Notes: generated by a model not told the origin, from the sequence alone. Positions 44,926-55,430 are shown, counted from the stretch's first letter. The stretch: DNA of 64,000 nt from Clostridium aminobutyricum (GCF_017255415.1 NZ_JAFJZZ010000010.1:18659-82658), one strand, 5' to 3'. A program made the numbers and translations.

Positions 44926-46356
44926 ATGAATGATAATTACACTAGCCCTTTATCGGAACGGTACCCTAGCAAGGAAATGAAGTACTTGTTTTCACCGGAG
45001 ATGAAGTTTCGTACTTGGCGCCGTCTTTGGATCGCTTTAGCCGAAACGGAAAAGGAACTTGGATTAGAAATTACGCAAGAACAGATTGATGAACTCAAGG
45101 CGAATGCACTAAATATAAATTATGACGTGGCAAAAGAGCGTGAAGCGATTGTACGGCATGATGTGATGTCTCACGTTTATGCTTACGGACAGCAGTGCCC
45201 GAAAGCAAAGGGAATCATTCACCTCGGCGCGACCTCTTGTTATGTCGGAGACAATACCGATCTTATCATCATGACGGAAGGCCTTAAACTGATACGAAAT
45301 AAAATTATTAATGTATTGGCACAACTTGCCAAATTCGCAGTGGAATATAAATCCCTGCCGACTCTTGGTTTTACGCATTTTCAACCGGCTCAGCCGACCA
45401 CTGTAGGAAAGCGTGCAACTCTTTGGATGCAGGAACTGCTACTAGACTTGGAAGATATTGAACACTTAATCGGTACGATGAAGCTGCTTGGTTCAAAAGG
45501 CACGACAGGCACACAGGCAAGCTTTTTAGAACTGTTTGACGGAGACCATGAAAAGTGTAAGAAGCTGGATCAGTTGATTGCGGAAAAGATGGGATACAGC
45601 GGCTGCTATGCCGTTTCAGGCCAGACCTATTCCCGAAAAGTTGACAGCCGTGCACTGAACGTATTAAGCGGAATCGCACAAAGTGCCCATAAGTTCTCCA
45701 ACGATATCCGGCTCCTTCAGCATTTGAAGGAAATTGAAGAGCCCTTCGAAAAGAATCAAATCGGTTCTTCTGCGATGGCATACAAGAGAAATCCGATGAG
45801 AAGCGAACGAATTGCTGCACTGGCAAACTATGTGATCGCCGATGCGACCAATCCGGCTATCACTGCGGCAACCCAGTGGTTTGAAAGAACACTGGATGAC
45901 TCTGCCAATAAGAGAATCAGCATACCGGAGGCATTCCTCGCGATAGACGGCATCTTGGAACTTTACTTGAATATCGTAGACGGACTTGTCGTGTATCCGA
46001 AAGTCATTCATGCCCGTTTGATGCAGGAATTACCGTTTATGGCGACTGAGAACATCATGATGGACGCGGTAAAGGCCGGCGGAGACAGACAAGAACTCCA
46101 TGAACGAATTCGTGAGCATTCCATGGAGGCAGGCAAGCGTGTAAAGGTAGAAGGAAAAGAAAACGATCTGCTCAAGAGAATTGCAGAAGACCCTGCATTC
46201 AATATGAGCCTTGAGCAGCTGGAAAGCATTATGGACCCTTCCAACTTTGTGGGAAGAGCACCGGAGCAGACCGCAGAATTTATTCAAGAGATTATTCAGC
46301 CGATTATTGAGCAGAATAAAGATATCTTGGGTGTGAAAGCTGAAATAACCGTTTAA
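44926..46356 (+). CDS. purB: Adenylosuccinate lyase
   Basis: A 476-residue enzyme of the fumarase/aspartase superfamily that splits SAICAR and adenylosuccinate in purine synthesis. The signature loop is SSAMAYKRNPMRSERIAA (about residues 285-302), with the HLGATSCYVGDN segment and the catalytic His in TLGFTHFQPAQPTT. This longer type resembles the animal enzyme. It is followed by purA 48 bases downstream, so the pair makes AMP from IMP. Confidence 0.95.
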   Translation: MNDNYTSPLSERYPSKEMKYLFSPEMKFRTWRRLWIALAETEKELGLEITQEQIDELKANALNINYDVAKEREAIVRHDVMSHVYAYGQQCPKAKGIIHLGATSCYVGDNTDLIIMTEGLKLIRNKIINVLAQLAKFAVEYKSLPTLGFTHFQPAQPTTVGKRATLWMQELLLDLEDIEHLIGTMKLLGSKGTTGTQASFLELFDGDHEKCKKLDQLIAEKMGYSGCYAVSGQTYSRKVDSRALNVLSGIAQSAHKFSNDIRLLQHLKEIEEPFEKNQIGSSAMAYKRNPMRSERIAALANYVIADATNPAITAATQWFERTLDDSANKRISIPEAFLAIDGILELYLNIVDGLVVYPKVIHARLMQELPFMATENIMMDAVKAGGDRQELHERIREHSMEAGKRVKVEGKENDLLKRIAEDPAFNMSLEQLESIMDPSNFVGRAPEQTAEFIQEIIQPIIEQNKDILGVKAEITV

Positions 46357-46404
46357 ACATAGATGATGAGTTATCGTAAAGATGTTAAGAAAGAAGGTGT
46401 AACA

Positions 46405-47682
46405 GTGGTAAAAGCAATCGTAGGCGCCAACTGGGGCGACGAAGGTAAAGGCAAAATCACAGATATGTTAGCAAAGGAATGTGACATTATTGTTCGATTC
46501 CAAGGAGGAAGCAATGCAGGCCATACAATCGTAAATGATTATGGCAAGTTCGCATTACATCTTCTTCCATCCGGGGTATTTTATGACCATACAACAAGCG
46601 TTATTGGAAATGGTGTAGCATTAAATATTCCATATCTGGTAAATGAAATCAATTCACTGGTAGAAAAGGGTGTACCAAAGCCAAAGGTACTGGTTTCCGA
46701 CAGAGCACAGATTTTGATGCCATACCATATCTTATTCGACCAGTATGAAGAAGAAAGATTGGGTGGAAAATCCTTCGGCTCCACAAAGTCCGGCATTGCA
46801 CCTTGCTACTCCGATAAGTATGCAAAAATCGGTTTCCAAGTCAACGAACTGTTCGACGACGAAACCTTAAGAGAGAAGATTGACAACGTTTGCGAACAGA
46901 AAAATATCATTTTAGAACATTTATATCATAAACCGCCGATTGATAAAGACGAGCTTTATAAGCTGATGGTAGAATACAGAGAAATGGTTGCTCCATATAT
47001 TTGCAATGTTTCTGCTTATCTATACAAGGCAATCAAAGAAGGCAAGACCATCCTGCTGGAAGGTCAGCTGGGTGCATTGAAGGATACGGACCACGGCATT
47101 TATCCAATGGTTACTTCTTCTTCCACATTGGCTGCTTTCGGTGCAATCGGTGCAGGTATTGCTCCTTATGAAATTAAGGACATCATTACCGTTGTAAAGG
47201 CATACTCCAGTGCAGTCGGTGCAGGTGCTTTTGTCAGCGAGTTATTTGGTGACGAAGCGGAAGAACTGAGAAAACGAGGCGGCGACGGCGGCGAATACGG
47301 GGCAACAACAGGCCGTCCAAGAAGAGTAGGTTGGTTTGATGCAGTGGCGACTAAGTACGGATGCCGTATTCAGGGAGCTACAGAAGTGGCACTTACGGTA
47401 CTGGATCCTCTTGGCTATTTGGATGAAATTCCGATTTGTGTCGGCTATGAACTTGACGGTGAAATAACGACAGACTTCCCGAACACAACTGCGCTTTATA
47501 AGGCGAAGCCGGTACTAAAGAAGTTACCGGGCTGGAAGTGCGATATCAGAGGAATCAGGGAATTTGACAAGCTTCCAATCGAATGCCAGAACTATGTAAA
47601 TGAAATCGAAAAACAGATTGGTGTTCAGATTACCATGGTTTCGAATGGCCCTGGAAGAAATGATATCATCATCAGAAAATAA
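46405..47682 (+). CDS. purA: Adenylosuccinate synthetase
   Basis: A 425-residue GTP-dependent enzyme joining IMP and aspartate. The start VKAIVGANWGDEGKGKITD holds the P-loop, FQGGSNAGHTIV follows with the catalytic His, and GEYGATTGRPRRVGWFDAV is conserved. The frame is open from 46363, but those codons have no ribosome binding site and no similarity; the GTG at 46405 follows AGAAGG at nine bases and gives the usual N-terminus and length. Confidence 0.94.
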   Translation: MVKAIVGANWGDEGKGKITDMLAKECDIIVRFQGGSNAGHTIVNDYGKFALHLLPSGVFYDHTTSVIGNGVALNIPYLVNEINSLVEKGVPKPKVLVSDRAQILMPYHILFDQYEEERLGGKSFGSTKSGIAPCYSDKYAKIGFQVNELFDDETLREKIDNVCEQKNIILEHLYHKPPIDKDELYKLMVEYREMVAPYICNVSAYLYKAIKEGKTILLEGQLGALKDTDHGIYPMVTSSSTLAAFGAIGAGIAPYEIKDIITVVKAYSSAVGAGAFVSELFGDEAEELRKRGGDGGEYGATTGRPRRVGWFDAVATKYGCRIQGATEVALTVLDPLGYLDEIPICVGYELDGEITTDFPNTTALYKAKPVLKKLPGWKCDIRGIREFDKLPIECQNYVNEIEKQIGVQITMVSNGPGRNDIIIRK

Positions 47683-47698
47683 TATCAATTATATCAAT

Positions 47699-47741
47699 GG
47701 GATTTCCTGTACAGGTAATGTATAGGGAGTCCCCTTTTTTT
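47699..47741 (+). terminator. Terminator after purA
   Basis: GGGAT (47699-47703) pairs with GTCCC (47729-47733), with the palindrome CCTGTACAGG in the loop, and T7 follows. Confidence 0.6.
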
Positions 47742-47841
47742 ATCTGCAAATCTAAAGAAAACTACACAAAACTTTCACAGAAAGAACATATTGGTTTCCA
47801 AATTTCTCCACCTAGTCTATATATTATTAGAGTAAAGAAAG

Positions 47842-49710
47842 ATGAAGAAAATGCGTTACAAGGATGGTGACGTTCGAAAGAGAGGTAAGAAACCAGTGAC
47901 AGAAAGCAATAAGTTGGGTCGATTGAAAAAGATGTTAGGAAGACTCTTTTCAACAGTAAAGAGAGTGGGATTAAAAATAGAAACTCTACTGGCTAAGATC
48001 CCTGTTATCAAAAAAATTACGAAGTTAAATACAAAGAAAAAGCGCACTGCATACGTTGCGTTGGCACTAGCCGTTATAGTCCCGGCAGCCTATGCTTTAA
48101 ACACTTTTGCATTTAGCAAAGAATCGGGTTTTAACTACACGGAGTACACCGTAAAAAAGGGGAATGTGGAAGATACCATCAGCGGGACCGGAACCGTTAC
48201 GCCGATTAAGCAATATACGGTGAGATGTCTTGTAGAAGGGGATGTCCTTTCAGATACGTTTGAAGAAGGCGATACGGTTCAAAAAGGTGATATGCTTTAT
48301 GTCGTTGATGCGGAAGAGATGGAGAACAGTCTTCAGAAGGCAAATATCGCTCTGGAAAAGCAGCAAATGAGCTACAAGAACAGTTTGGAAGCATACGCCG
48401 GATTAGCGGTCACCTCTCCGATTAGCGGTATGATCGATGAACTGTATGTAGCAAAAGGCGATACGGTGCAGAGCGGAACGAAAATCGCAAAGGTTGTAGA
48501 CAACACGACCATGACTGCTCAGATTCCTTTTAGTGAAAACGATGCCGAAAGTCTATATGTGGGAGAATCGGTTACGGTTACAGTAGAAAATACATTTGAA
48601 CAGCTAACCGGAAAGATCAGCAGAATTTATAACTCCAAGAGAGTACTGGATGGCTACATAACCGTTACGGATGTGGATGTGACCGTAAACAATCCGGGAT
48701 ATTTACAAACCGGAACCTATGTGTCAGCAACTGCTAACGGAATTGCATGCTATTCTCCGGGCGAGTTGGAAGCGAGCAGTGAGAAAATTGTCACTGCTAA
48801 AACCTCCGGAACTATTTCAAAAATATCCGTTGAAGGCGCTTATTTGAAAACAGGCGGTCAAATTGCTGTTTTAGAAAATGACGACGCTTCTGACGAACTG
48901 AAAAGCAGTCAGTTATCATTGCAAGAATCACAGCTGTCTTATAACACAACGCAAAAACAATTGGATAACTACACCATTACGGCGCCTATTTCCGGTTCCG
49001 TGATTTCGAAGACGGCAAAAGCCGGAGACACGATTGATTCCGATACGACTACCGAAATGTGCGTGATCGCCGATATGTCTACGATCACCTTTGAAATGAG
49101 TGTAGATGAGCTTGATATTGCCAGCATGAAAGTCGGGCAGGAAGTTTCTATCACAGCGGATGCACTGGCGGATAAAACCTTTACGGGCTATGTAGATAAT
49201 ATTGGATTGCTCGGTACAGCCACGGATGGCGTGACCTCTTATCCTGTAACCATAGTAATTAATGATGGGGAAGGCTTATGGCCGGGAATGAATGTGACCG
49301 GTGAAATTGTGGTTGATTCAGCAGAGGATGTATTGATGATCCCGGTAGATGCGGTAAACAGAGGTGATACCGTACTGGTAAAAGAAACAGGAAGTGTATC
49401 TTCCGGTTCAGCAACTAATGCTCCAAGTGCAGGCGGTGAAGAGACCCATCAAAATAACGCACCGGATGGGTATAAATATGTAAAAGTTTCATTGGGTTTG
49501 AACAATGATTCCTACATAGAAGTTACCGGAGGATTATCGGAAGGCATGGTCATTCTTGTTCCAAAACTAACGGTTGATAACAGTTCCTCTAATACAAAAA
49601 TGCAAGGCAGCGCAATGGGCGGCGGTATGCAAGGCGGAGGCATGCAAGGCGGCGGTACCCCACCATCCGGCGGCGGACGATCCGGTGGTGGTGGCGCACC
49701 GGGAATGTAG
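47842..49710 (+). CDS. Membrane-fusion adaptor (MacA/HlyD type) with tandem adaptor modules
   Basis: A 622-residue protein. Residues 1-70 are very basic, then one transmembrane helix (about 70-92, YVALALAVIVPAAYALNTFAF). Outside, two lipoyl/barrel modules follow: one around DTFEEGDTVQKGDMLYVVD to about residue 305, and one beginning with AKTSGTISKISVEGAYLKTGG with a coiled hairpin and APISGSVISKTAKAGD. The C-terminus is a low-complexity Gly/Met/Gln/Pro/Ser tail (MGGGMQGGGMQGGG). It is the first gene of an operon with an ABC ATPase and FtsX-type permease, which suggests export across the envelope; the cargo is unknown. Confidence 0.88.
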   Translation: MKKMRYKDGDVRKRGKKPVTESNKLGRLKKMLGRLFSTVKRVGLKIETLLAKIPVIKKITKLNTKKKRTAYVALALAVIVPAAYALNTFAFSKESGFNYTEYTVKKGNVEDTISGTGTVTPIKQYTVRCLVEGDVLSDTFEEGDTVQKGDMLYVVDAEEMENSLQKANIALEKQQMSYKNSLEAYAGLAVTSPISGMIDELYVAKGDTVQSGTKIAKVVDNTTMTAQIPFSENDAESLYVGESVTVTVENTFEQLTGKISRIYNSKRVLDGYITVTDVDVTVNNPGYLQTGTYVSATANGIACYSPGELEASSEKIVTAKTSGTISKISVEGAYLKTGGQIAVLENDDASDELKSSQLSLQESQLSYNTTQKQLDNYTITAPISGSVISKTAKAGDTIDSDTTTEMCVIADMSTITFEMSVDELDIASMKVGQEVSITADALADKTFTGYVDNIGLLGTATDGVTSYPVTIVINDGEGLWPGMNVTGEIVVDSAEDVLMIPVDAVNRGDTVLVKETGSVSSGSATNAPSAGGEETHQNNAPDGYKYVKVSLGLNNDSYIEVTGGLSEGMVILVPKLTVDNSSSNTKMQGSAMGGGMQGGGMQGGGTPPSGGGRSGGGGAPGM

Positions 49711-49719
49711 GTGAGTGAG

Positions 49720-50514
49720 ATGATTAAGCTAGAAGAAATCTATAAGATCTATGCGATGGGTGACACCGAAGTACACGCCTTGGATGGCATATCGTTAGAA
49801 ATTCGAGAGAGGGAGATGGCTGCCATCATCGGAACATCAGGGTCCGGAAAATCTACCTGTATGAATATCATCGGGTGCCTTGATGTACCGACGAGTGGCA
49901 AGTACTATCTAAACGGCATGGATGTCAGTACCTTAAATGATGATGAGCAGGCTGATATTCGCAATAAAACATTGGGTTTTATTTTCCAGCAGTACAACTT
50001 GATTCCCAAACTAAATGTTCTTGAAAATGTTGAATTGCCGTTAATTTATAAAGGGATTCGGGAAGAAGAGAGAAAAGAACAGGCAATAAAGGCTTTAAAA
50101 AGAGTAGGCTTAGAAACAAAAATTTTAAATATGCCTTCCCAGCTTTCCGGTGGACAGCAGCAGCGTGTGTCCATTGCAAGAGCCTTGGCGGGAGACCCTT
50201 CCATCATCCTCGCCGATGAACCGACAGGAGCATTGGACACGAAAACCAGCAGAGAAGTGCTTGAATTCTTACAGCAGTTGAATGAAGAAGGGAATACCGT
50301 GATATTAATTACTCACGATATGGGAGTTGCGGAAAAAGCCAAACGAATTATTCGAGTTTCGGACGGAAAAATTATTGAGGATTCAGGCCATTCTGTATCG
50401 GAAGAGAGAACCTTTGTGACTCCGTTAAAGAAAGCGCCTGTGAAGAGTGCTGTGGCGAATACTATGGATAGAATGGTCTCTGAGCTTCCGGTCATTGGAG
50501 GTGGTACCAATTGA
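49720..50514 (+). CDS. ABC transporter ATP-binding protein (MacB/LolD type)
   Basis: A 264-residue ATPase with Walker [10 protein letters not shown], signature [15 protein letters not shown], Walker [13 protein letters not shown] and the switch His in LITHDMG. The segment between Walker A and the signature matches MacB and LolD type ATPases. A GTG at 49711 directly follows the adaptor stop, but AGGTGA overlaps it; the ATG at 49720 is better spaced. A C-terminal extension of about 40 residues after the core is unassigned. It pairs with the adaptor upstream and the permease downstream. Confidence 0.92.
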   Translation: MIKLEEIYKIYAMGDTEVHALDGISLEIREREMAAIIGTSGSGKSTCMNIIGCLDVPTSGKYYLNGMDVSTLNDDEQADIRNKTLGFIFQQYNLIPKLNVLENVELPLIYKGIREEERKEQAIKALKRVGLETKILNMPSQLSGGQQQRVSIARALAGDPSIILADEPTGALDTKTSREVLEFLQQLNEEGNTVILITHDMGVAEKAKRIIRVSDGKIIEDSGHSVSEERTFVTPLKKAPVKSAVANTMDRMVSELPVIGGGTN

Positions 50515-51686
50515 ATTTTAAGCAATCCTTTCACTTAGCGCTTAAAAGTCTAAAAACCAGTAAAATGAGAGCCTTTCTCACGATGCTGGGGATCATCATA
50601 GGGGTAGCCTCCGTTATCATCTTGGTAAGTCTGATGAACGGACTTTCCGCGGATATGACTTCTCAATTTGAAAGTATGGGAACCAATACCATTACGATTA
50701 ATCTGGTTGGGCGCGGAGGAAACCGGACTTTTGAGGCAGAAGATGTAGAAAAGCTAGTAGAAGAGAACCCGACGTACCTGTCAAACTACAGCCCTTTAGT
50801 AACAGCCTCCGTTACTGCAAAAAGCGGAACGGATTCGGTGAATACCACGGTAAAAGGAGTAAATGAGTACTATAAGGAGATGCAAAATATTGAATTGACC
50901 GCGGGGCGGTTTATTCAATATATCGACTGCTCCAGGAGACAAAATGTCTGCATTATAGGCAGCTATATTGCAAATGAATTATTTGCAGGAACCAATTCCG
51001 TGGGGCAGACTCTCAAGATTAACGGAATTTCCTATAACATCGTCGGCGTCTTGGAAGAAACGGCTGATTCGGAAGAAAGTTCGGGAGATGATGTGATTTA
51101 TGCACCCTACTCTGTTGCGACAAGGCTATCTTTTAATGGGCGGATTAGCACCTACTATGTATCGGCTGTCGATACGGACAACATCGATTATACGGTAGCA
51201 ATTATTAAAAATGCCCTATATGATGCATACGGCAGTGAAGATGCATACCGCGTCACCAGTATGACAGCCATGATCGATCAGGTCAACGAAATGACGGGAT
51301 CCATTGCTGCCGTATTGGTCGGTATCGCAGGCATTTCGTTAGTGGTGGGCGGTATCGGAATTATGAATATCATGTTGGTTTCCGTAACGGAGCGTACTCG
51401 CGAAATCGGTATTCGGAAAGCATTAGGGGCCAGACGTAAAAATATTATGCAGCAATTTATTATAGAAGCAGCCACGACCAGTGCCATGGGCGGAATCATC
51501 GGAATATTCTTTGGTATATTCATGGCGTTTGCGGCAGGTAAAATCATGGATATGACGGTTATCATATCGGCCGGTGCGGTACTTGTCGCCTTCTCGGTTT
51601 CTGTTGGAATCGGCGTGGTCTTTGGGTATTTCCCGGCCAATAAAGCAGCAAAGATGCGACCTATCGATGCATTGCGATACGACTAA
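50511..51686 (+). CDS. ABC transporter permease (MacB/FtsX type)
   Basis: A 391-residue permease with one N-terminal transmembrane helix (GIIIGVASVIILVSL), a large extracellular MacB-type core domain (about residues 45-260), and three C-terminal helices in an FtsX domain (IAGISLVVGGIGIMNIML, ERTREIGIRKALGAR, and two further hydrophobic stretches). The TTG start overlaps the ATPase stop by four bases (TTGA) and follows GGAGGTGG, showing translational coupling. Confidence 0.92.
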   Translation: MNFKQSFHLALKSLKTSKMRAFLTMLGIIIGVASVIILVSLMNGLSADMTSQFESMGTNTITINLVGRGGNRTFEAEDVEKLVEENPTYLSNYSPLVTASVTAKSGTDSVNTTVKGVNEYYKEMQNIELTAGRFIQYIDCSRRQNVCIIGSYIANELFAGTNSVGQTLKINGISYNIVGVLEETADSEESSGDDVIYAPYSVATRLSFNGRISTYYVSAVDTDNIDYTVAIIKNALYDAYGSEDAYRVTSMTAMIDQVNEMTGSIAAVLVGIAGISLVVGGIGIMNIMLVSVTERTREIGIRKALGARRKNIMQQFIIEAATTSAMGGIIGIFFGIFMAFAAGKIMDMTVIISAGAVLVAFSVSVGIGVVFGYFPANKAAKMRPIDALRYD

Positions 51687-51724
51687 AATCTGCTAACATT
51701 ATTGAAATATCAGGAGGAAATTAT

Positions 51725-53593
51725 ATGAATAGTTTTATACCACCGAGGAAAGCCCGACCGGGCAGGCGTATCCTATCTGTCTTGCTTGTGATAGCAATGC
51801 TTGCAACTTCAAATATCTTGTCTGTGAGCGACGTATCTGCGGCAACGGAAGAATCGTCAAGCGCCGCAATGATGCTGGAAGCCATAGGGGTGATATCGGC
51901 AGACAGTACAGGGAGTTATGATTTAAATACAACGCTGACCAGGGCACAATATGCGAAAATGCTGGTAATGGTGTCCAAATATAAGGATCAGGTGGCAAGC
52001 TCCGCCTATTCCTCTCCTTTTAAAGATGTAAATACCAGCAATTGGGCGACTCCTTATATAAAGCTGGCAGCACAAAATAACATGTTATCCGGATACAGTG
52101 ACGGTACTTTCCGGCCGAATAATCCGATAACCCTTGAGCAAGGTGTCAACAGTGCGTTGATTCTGCTGGGTTATACCCAGAGTGATTTTAAGGGGTCTTT
52201 TCCCTATATTCAGATGAACATGTTTTCTTCCCTTGGACTTTCCTCCGGAATAAATGGTGGAATCGGAACCCTTATGACAAAGGGGATGGCCGTACAACTT
52301 CTTTATAATACACTGAAAGCGGATGTAAAAGATGCGACGACTACCTATGCACAAAGTTTAGGGTATACCTTGAATTCGAACGGGGAAGTGGATTATGCAA
52401 CCGTGGTCAATGACAACATGAACGGACCGTATACCGTGACTTCTTCCAATTGGTATGATACCTTTGGTATCAGCGCAAGCGCATCTGTTTATAAAAATGG
52501 AAGTAAGGTAAGCGTCTCCAACGTAAAAACATATGACATCATCTATTACAATGATGCAAAAACAACCGTTTGGGCATACGATGATAAAATTACCGGTGTT
52601 TATGATTCCGCCTCGCCAAGTCAGGATGCGGTTACCAGTGTAACGGTTTCCGGCACGACTTATACGTTAGGATCAACGAGTGCCTTTACGGCACTATCTT
52701 CCAGCGGAAACCTGAGGATCGGGGATGCCATCGTATTGTTACTCGGAAAGAATGGAGAAGTGGCGGATGCCATTTCCATTTCAAACTTCAAGAATGACAC
52801 GTATTTATATGTTACGGAATCGGATACAACATCGATTACAGGGGTGACTCCTTCCGGTTCCACGGTAAGCTATAAGGTGGATAAGAATACGATCTACGAT
52901 CCGGGAGATATGATAAAAATAAGCTTTACGACAAACGGCGATATGAATATCAGCAGTATTTCTTCCGCTGTTGTATCGGGTAAAGCCAGCGCGGCAAATG
53001 GGACGATAGGAAACTATAGTGTCTCCCCGACGGCTAAGATTATAGATACGTATGAAGGCAGCTATACGGTAACTTCCATGAGCCGACTAAGCGGACTGAC
53101 TATTGCCAGCGGAAAAGCACTTTATGCGGCGATTGAAGATGGAACGATTACAAATCTGATTTTAAATGATGTCACCGGGGATGCCAAGCAATACGGTGTG
53201 GTTACCTCAGCTACCTCAAACAGCAGCGGAAGCAATACCTATGTATACGATATCAACGGAACCAGCAAGACCTTGACCTTGTCCAATACCAATTTAAATA
53301 TCAGCAGGGGGCCGTCGATGATGTACGGCGATGGAGGCAGTATTGACACCATTAAAAATCTGACAAAGATATCTTACAAGATTTTAGGCTTTACAGGAAT
53401 GTCGTTGAGTGCAGCAGATACAGACTATATTGTGTCTGCAAATGTTAAAGTGTATAAACGCAACGACAGTGTTTATACCTACAAATCGCTAAGCGATGCG
53501 GTAACGGCTTACCAGTCCGGCGAAAAGGTGGAATATTATATTGATAAGTCGTCTTCATCCGGCGGCCAAGTCCGAGTTATTATCTATGAATAA
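51725..53593 (+). CDS. Secreted S-layer-homology (SLH) domain protein
   Basis: A 622-residue exported protein. A signal peptide is seen (RRILSVLLVIAMLATSN then cleavage near the AAT around residue 40). SLH repeats occupy about residues 45-200, with TRAQYAKMLV, FKDVNTSNWATPYIKLAAQNNMLSGYSDGTFRPNNPITLEQ. The rest is a repetitive, Ser/Thr/Gly-rich beta-type region with no domain I can name. SLH domains anchor proteins to secondary cell wall polymers. It follows the permease by 38 bases with AGGAGG, so it is probably in the export operon and may be its partner or only its neighbour. Confidence 0.9.
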   Translation: MNSFIPPRKARPGRRILSVLLVIAMLATSNILSVSDVSAATEESSSAAMMLEAIGVISADSTGSYDLNTTLTRAQYAKMLVMVSKYKDQVASSAYSSPFKDVNTSNWATPYIKLAAQNNMLSGYSDGTFRPNNPITLEQGVNSALILLGYTQSDFKGSFPYIQMNMFSSLGLSSGINGGIGTLMTKGMAVQLLYNTLKADVKDATTTYAQSLGYTLNSNGEVDYATVVNDNMNGPYTVTSSNWYDTFGISASASVYKNGSKVSVSNVKTYDIIYYNDAKTTVWAYDDKITGVYDSASPSQDAVTSVTVSGTTYTLGSTSAFTALSSSGNLRIGDAIVLLLGKNGEVADAISISNFKNDTYLYVTESDTTSITGVTPSGSTVSYKVDKNTIYDPGDMIKISFTTNGDMNISSISSAVVSGKASAANGTIGNYSVSPTAKIIDTYEGSYTVTSMSRLSGLTIASGKALYAAIEDGTITNLILNDVTGDAKQYGVVTSATSNSSGSNTYVYDINGTSKTLTLSNTNLNISRGPSMMYGDGGSIDTIKNLTKISYKILGFTGMSLSAADTDYIVSANVKVYKRNDSVYTYKSLSDAVTAYQSGEKVEYYIDKSSSSGGQVRVIIYE

Positions 53594-53639
53594 ATTCGGA
53601 GGCGAGTTTAGTAACAAGACGGTATAAAGAATGATAAAT

Positions 53640-53676
53640 AAAAACGGTATATCCCTTTACAGGGTATACCGTTTTT
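53640..53676. terminator. Bidirectional terminator between the SLH gene and the csp cluster
   Basis: AAAAACGGTATATCCC (53640-53655) pairs with GGGTATACCGTTTTT (53662-53676), one bulged base, T-runs on both strands, between convergent genes. Confidence 0.9.
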
Positions 53677-53690
53677 GGTTGACTTTAACG

Positions 53691-55397
53691 TTAGACATCT
53701 CGCAATAAGGTAAATGTCCGAAGAAGATTTAATCTGCCGTATCCCCATTGATTATTCGGATAAACCAGAGTTTCGTTGCGTGTGCAGCCTCTGATTAAAT
53801 ACGCTTTAATCTGATACGTGCTTAAAGCCGGATCATTTCCTCTGCCGATGCCCCATTGCATTAGAAGAGCGCTGGCTCCCGCTGTGATGGCTGCAGCGAC
53901 ACTTGTTCCGGTCATTGCCCCATAACCGCTGGGATAATAGCCCCCTACATTCACTCCCGGTGCGACTAAGTCAGGGGTGATGATCATGGATCTCGAAGGC
54001 CCCCAAGATGAATTTAAGTATAAGCTGTTATTAGTCGTATTGTAAGCACCGCTAGTAAGCGAAGAGGGCATAGTGGAAGGGAGTACCGCAGTATAATATG
54101 GGGTTGCTGCAAGAAATTCGGTTTCCGGAGAAACAAAACCTGTTATTGGAAGCCATGCATGGTAGGTGCCATCCAATATAATATCTCCGTATACCGTAAT
54201 TGTCCAAACCCCGGGTGTCGGGTCAATGATTCTTATAAATGTGAGCTGACCGCCGTTTCCCTCAAAAGGGAAGAAATAGTTCACGGTTACGCGTGTTCTT
54301 TCAAGAAGCAACTTATTGTCAAATTGTATGCCGGCTCTTGCAGGAATACGATTAATTAATTCACCGGTAGGAGAACGAAGGGATATAGAGACCCGATCGG
54401 AAATCCCGGTTACCAGCGAGAGGCAAAAACTTCCGGAACTGTCACCAACCTGTAAATCAATATCAGAGGTGGCCCCGGTTTGAGCGATTTGCCCCTGTGT
54501 ATGATGCTTCGCTTGCGCTTCATTTCCGGCTGCGGTGCAAACGCACACGCCTCTTATACTGGAAACATCCGTTAAATATTCTTCAAATATGCTGAAGCCG
54601 TCATGGGTTCCAAAGCTAGTACCGATACCAAGGCAAATGACTACCGGAAGGTTCAGTTCTCTGGCTTTTATTAATACATATTCTACACCTATCATCACTG
54701 CCGTGGCCTCAAAGGCATTTGGCTGATCCGGCGGTATCAAAAACCGTTCACGGTAATAAGGCCTTGCCCCTTTCAGTTTAACGACAATCAAATCCGCATC
54801 AGGCGCAGCTCCGATGTAATCCGCGGTTTTGCTACCTGCAGCTACAGAAGCCAAAAATGTACCATGCCCGACGGTGTCTGTCTGAGGTACAATCTCATAA
54901 GGATTTTCTGAATTTAATGCTTCATTGATTTGTGCATTCGTATATTCCGTACCGATATAAAATCCAGCCGGCGCATTGCCTCTTGTGGTCTGATCAAATA
55001 TATATTGTATTTTGCTGGTGCCGTCTTCCCGTCTAAAGACATCTAAAGTGTAATCAATACCTGTATCCACAATGCCGATTAAAACCCCTCTGCCTGTCAA
55101 GTTCAGAAAGTTTGGTTGATGCAGTTGGATGATTCCGGCAGCTTCTAGATTAGGAGCATCTAAAAGCCCAAGTGGGATTGCAGTGGAACTGGCGGCACTT
55201 GCTCCCAACCTGCTTCGCACAAGTTCATAATTTTCTGGATTCGCATATCCGATTACATATCTCCCCGATAATGTTTGTGTCATTAATACGTTCGGGTTAG
55301 ATTGGGCGAATGCATCAAAATATTCAGTTCTTCTAACAACAAAATCCACTGTATCCGGATCGTCTATAAACTCTTCCAGACTTGAATATGAATTCAA
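53691..55397 (-). CDS. Subtilisin-like germination protease, Csp family (copy 4, last in operon)
   Basis: A 568-residue S8 peptidase without a signal peptide. Residues 1-95 form a prodomain-like region, and the catalytic triad is visible as Asp111 (VDTGID), His178 (GHGTFLAS) and Ser499 (GTSVAAA), with the oxyanion Asn292 (AAGNEA). A jellyroll-like insert lies between about residues 300 and 430. In Clostridium perfringens and C. difficile, Csp proteins with this layout cleave and activate pro-SleC. The start is TTG with AGGGGG about nine bases upstream. It is the most divergent of the three 568-residue copies and the last gene of the four-gene cluster. Confidence 0.9.
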   Translation of the reverse strand: MNSYSSLEEFIDDPDTVDFVVRRTEYFDAFAQSNPNVLMTQTLSGRYVIGYANPENYELVRSRLGASAASSTAIPLGLLDAPNLEAAGIIQLHQPNFLNLTGRGVLIGIVDTGIDYTLDVFRREDGTSKIQYIFDQTTRGNAPAGFYIGTEYTNAQINEALNSENPYEIVPQTDTVGHGTFLASVAAGSKTADYIGAAPDADLIVVKLKGARPYYRERFLIPPDQPNAFEATAVMIGVEYVLIKARELNLPVVICLGIGTSFGTHDGFSIFEEYLTDVSSIRGVCVCTAAGNEAQAKHHTQGQIAQTGATSDIDLQVGDSSGSFCLSLVTGISDRVSISLRSPTGELINRIPARAGIQFDNKLLLERTRVTVNYFFPFEGNGGQLTFIRIIDPTPGVWTITVYGDIILDGTYHAWLPITGFVSPETEFLAATPYYTAVLPSTMPSSLTSGAYNTTNNSLYLNSSWGPSRSMIITPDLVAPGVNVGGYYPSGYGAMTGTSVAAAITAGASALLMQWGIGRGNDPALSTYQIKAYLIRGCTRNETLVYPNNQWGYGRLNLLRTFTLLRDV

Positions 55398-55430
55398 CGT
55401 CAGATACCCCCTTCCTCTAAAACTCTCTAT

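Noticed and set aside
49585..49707. Tandem repeat array at the adaptor gene end as a possible mobile or variable repeat
   Set aside because: It is an in-frame low-complexity Gly/Met/Gln coding tail of irregular units, so a compositional feature and not a distinct repeat element.
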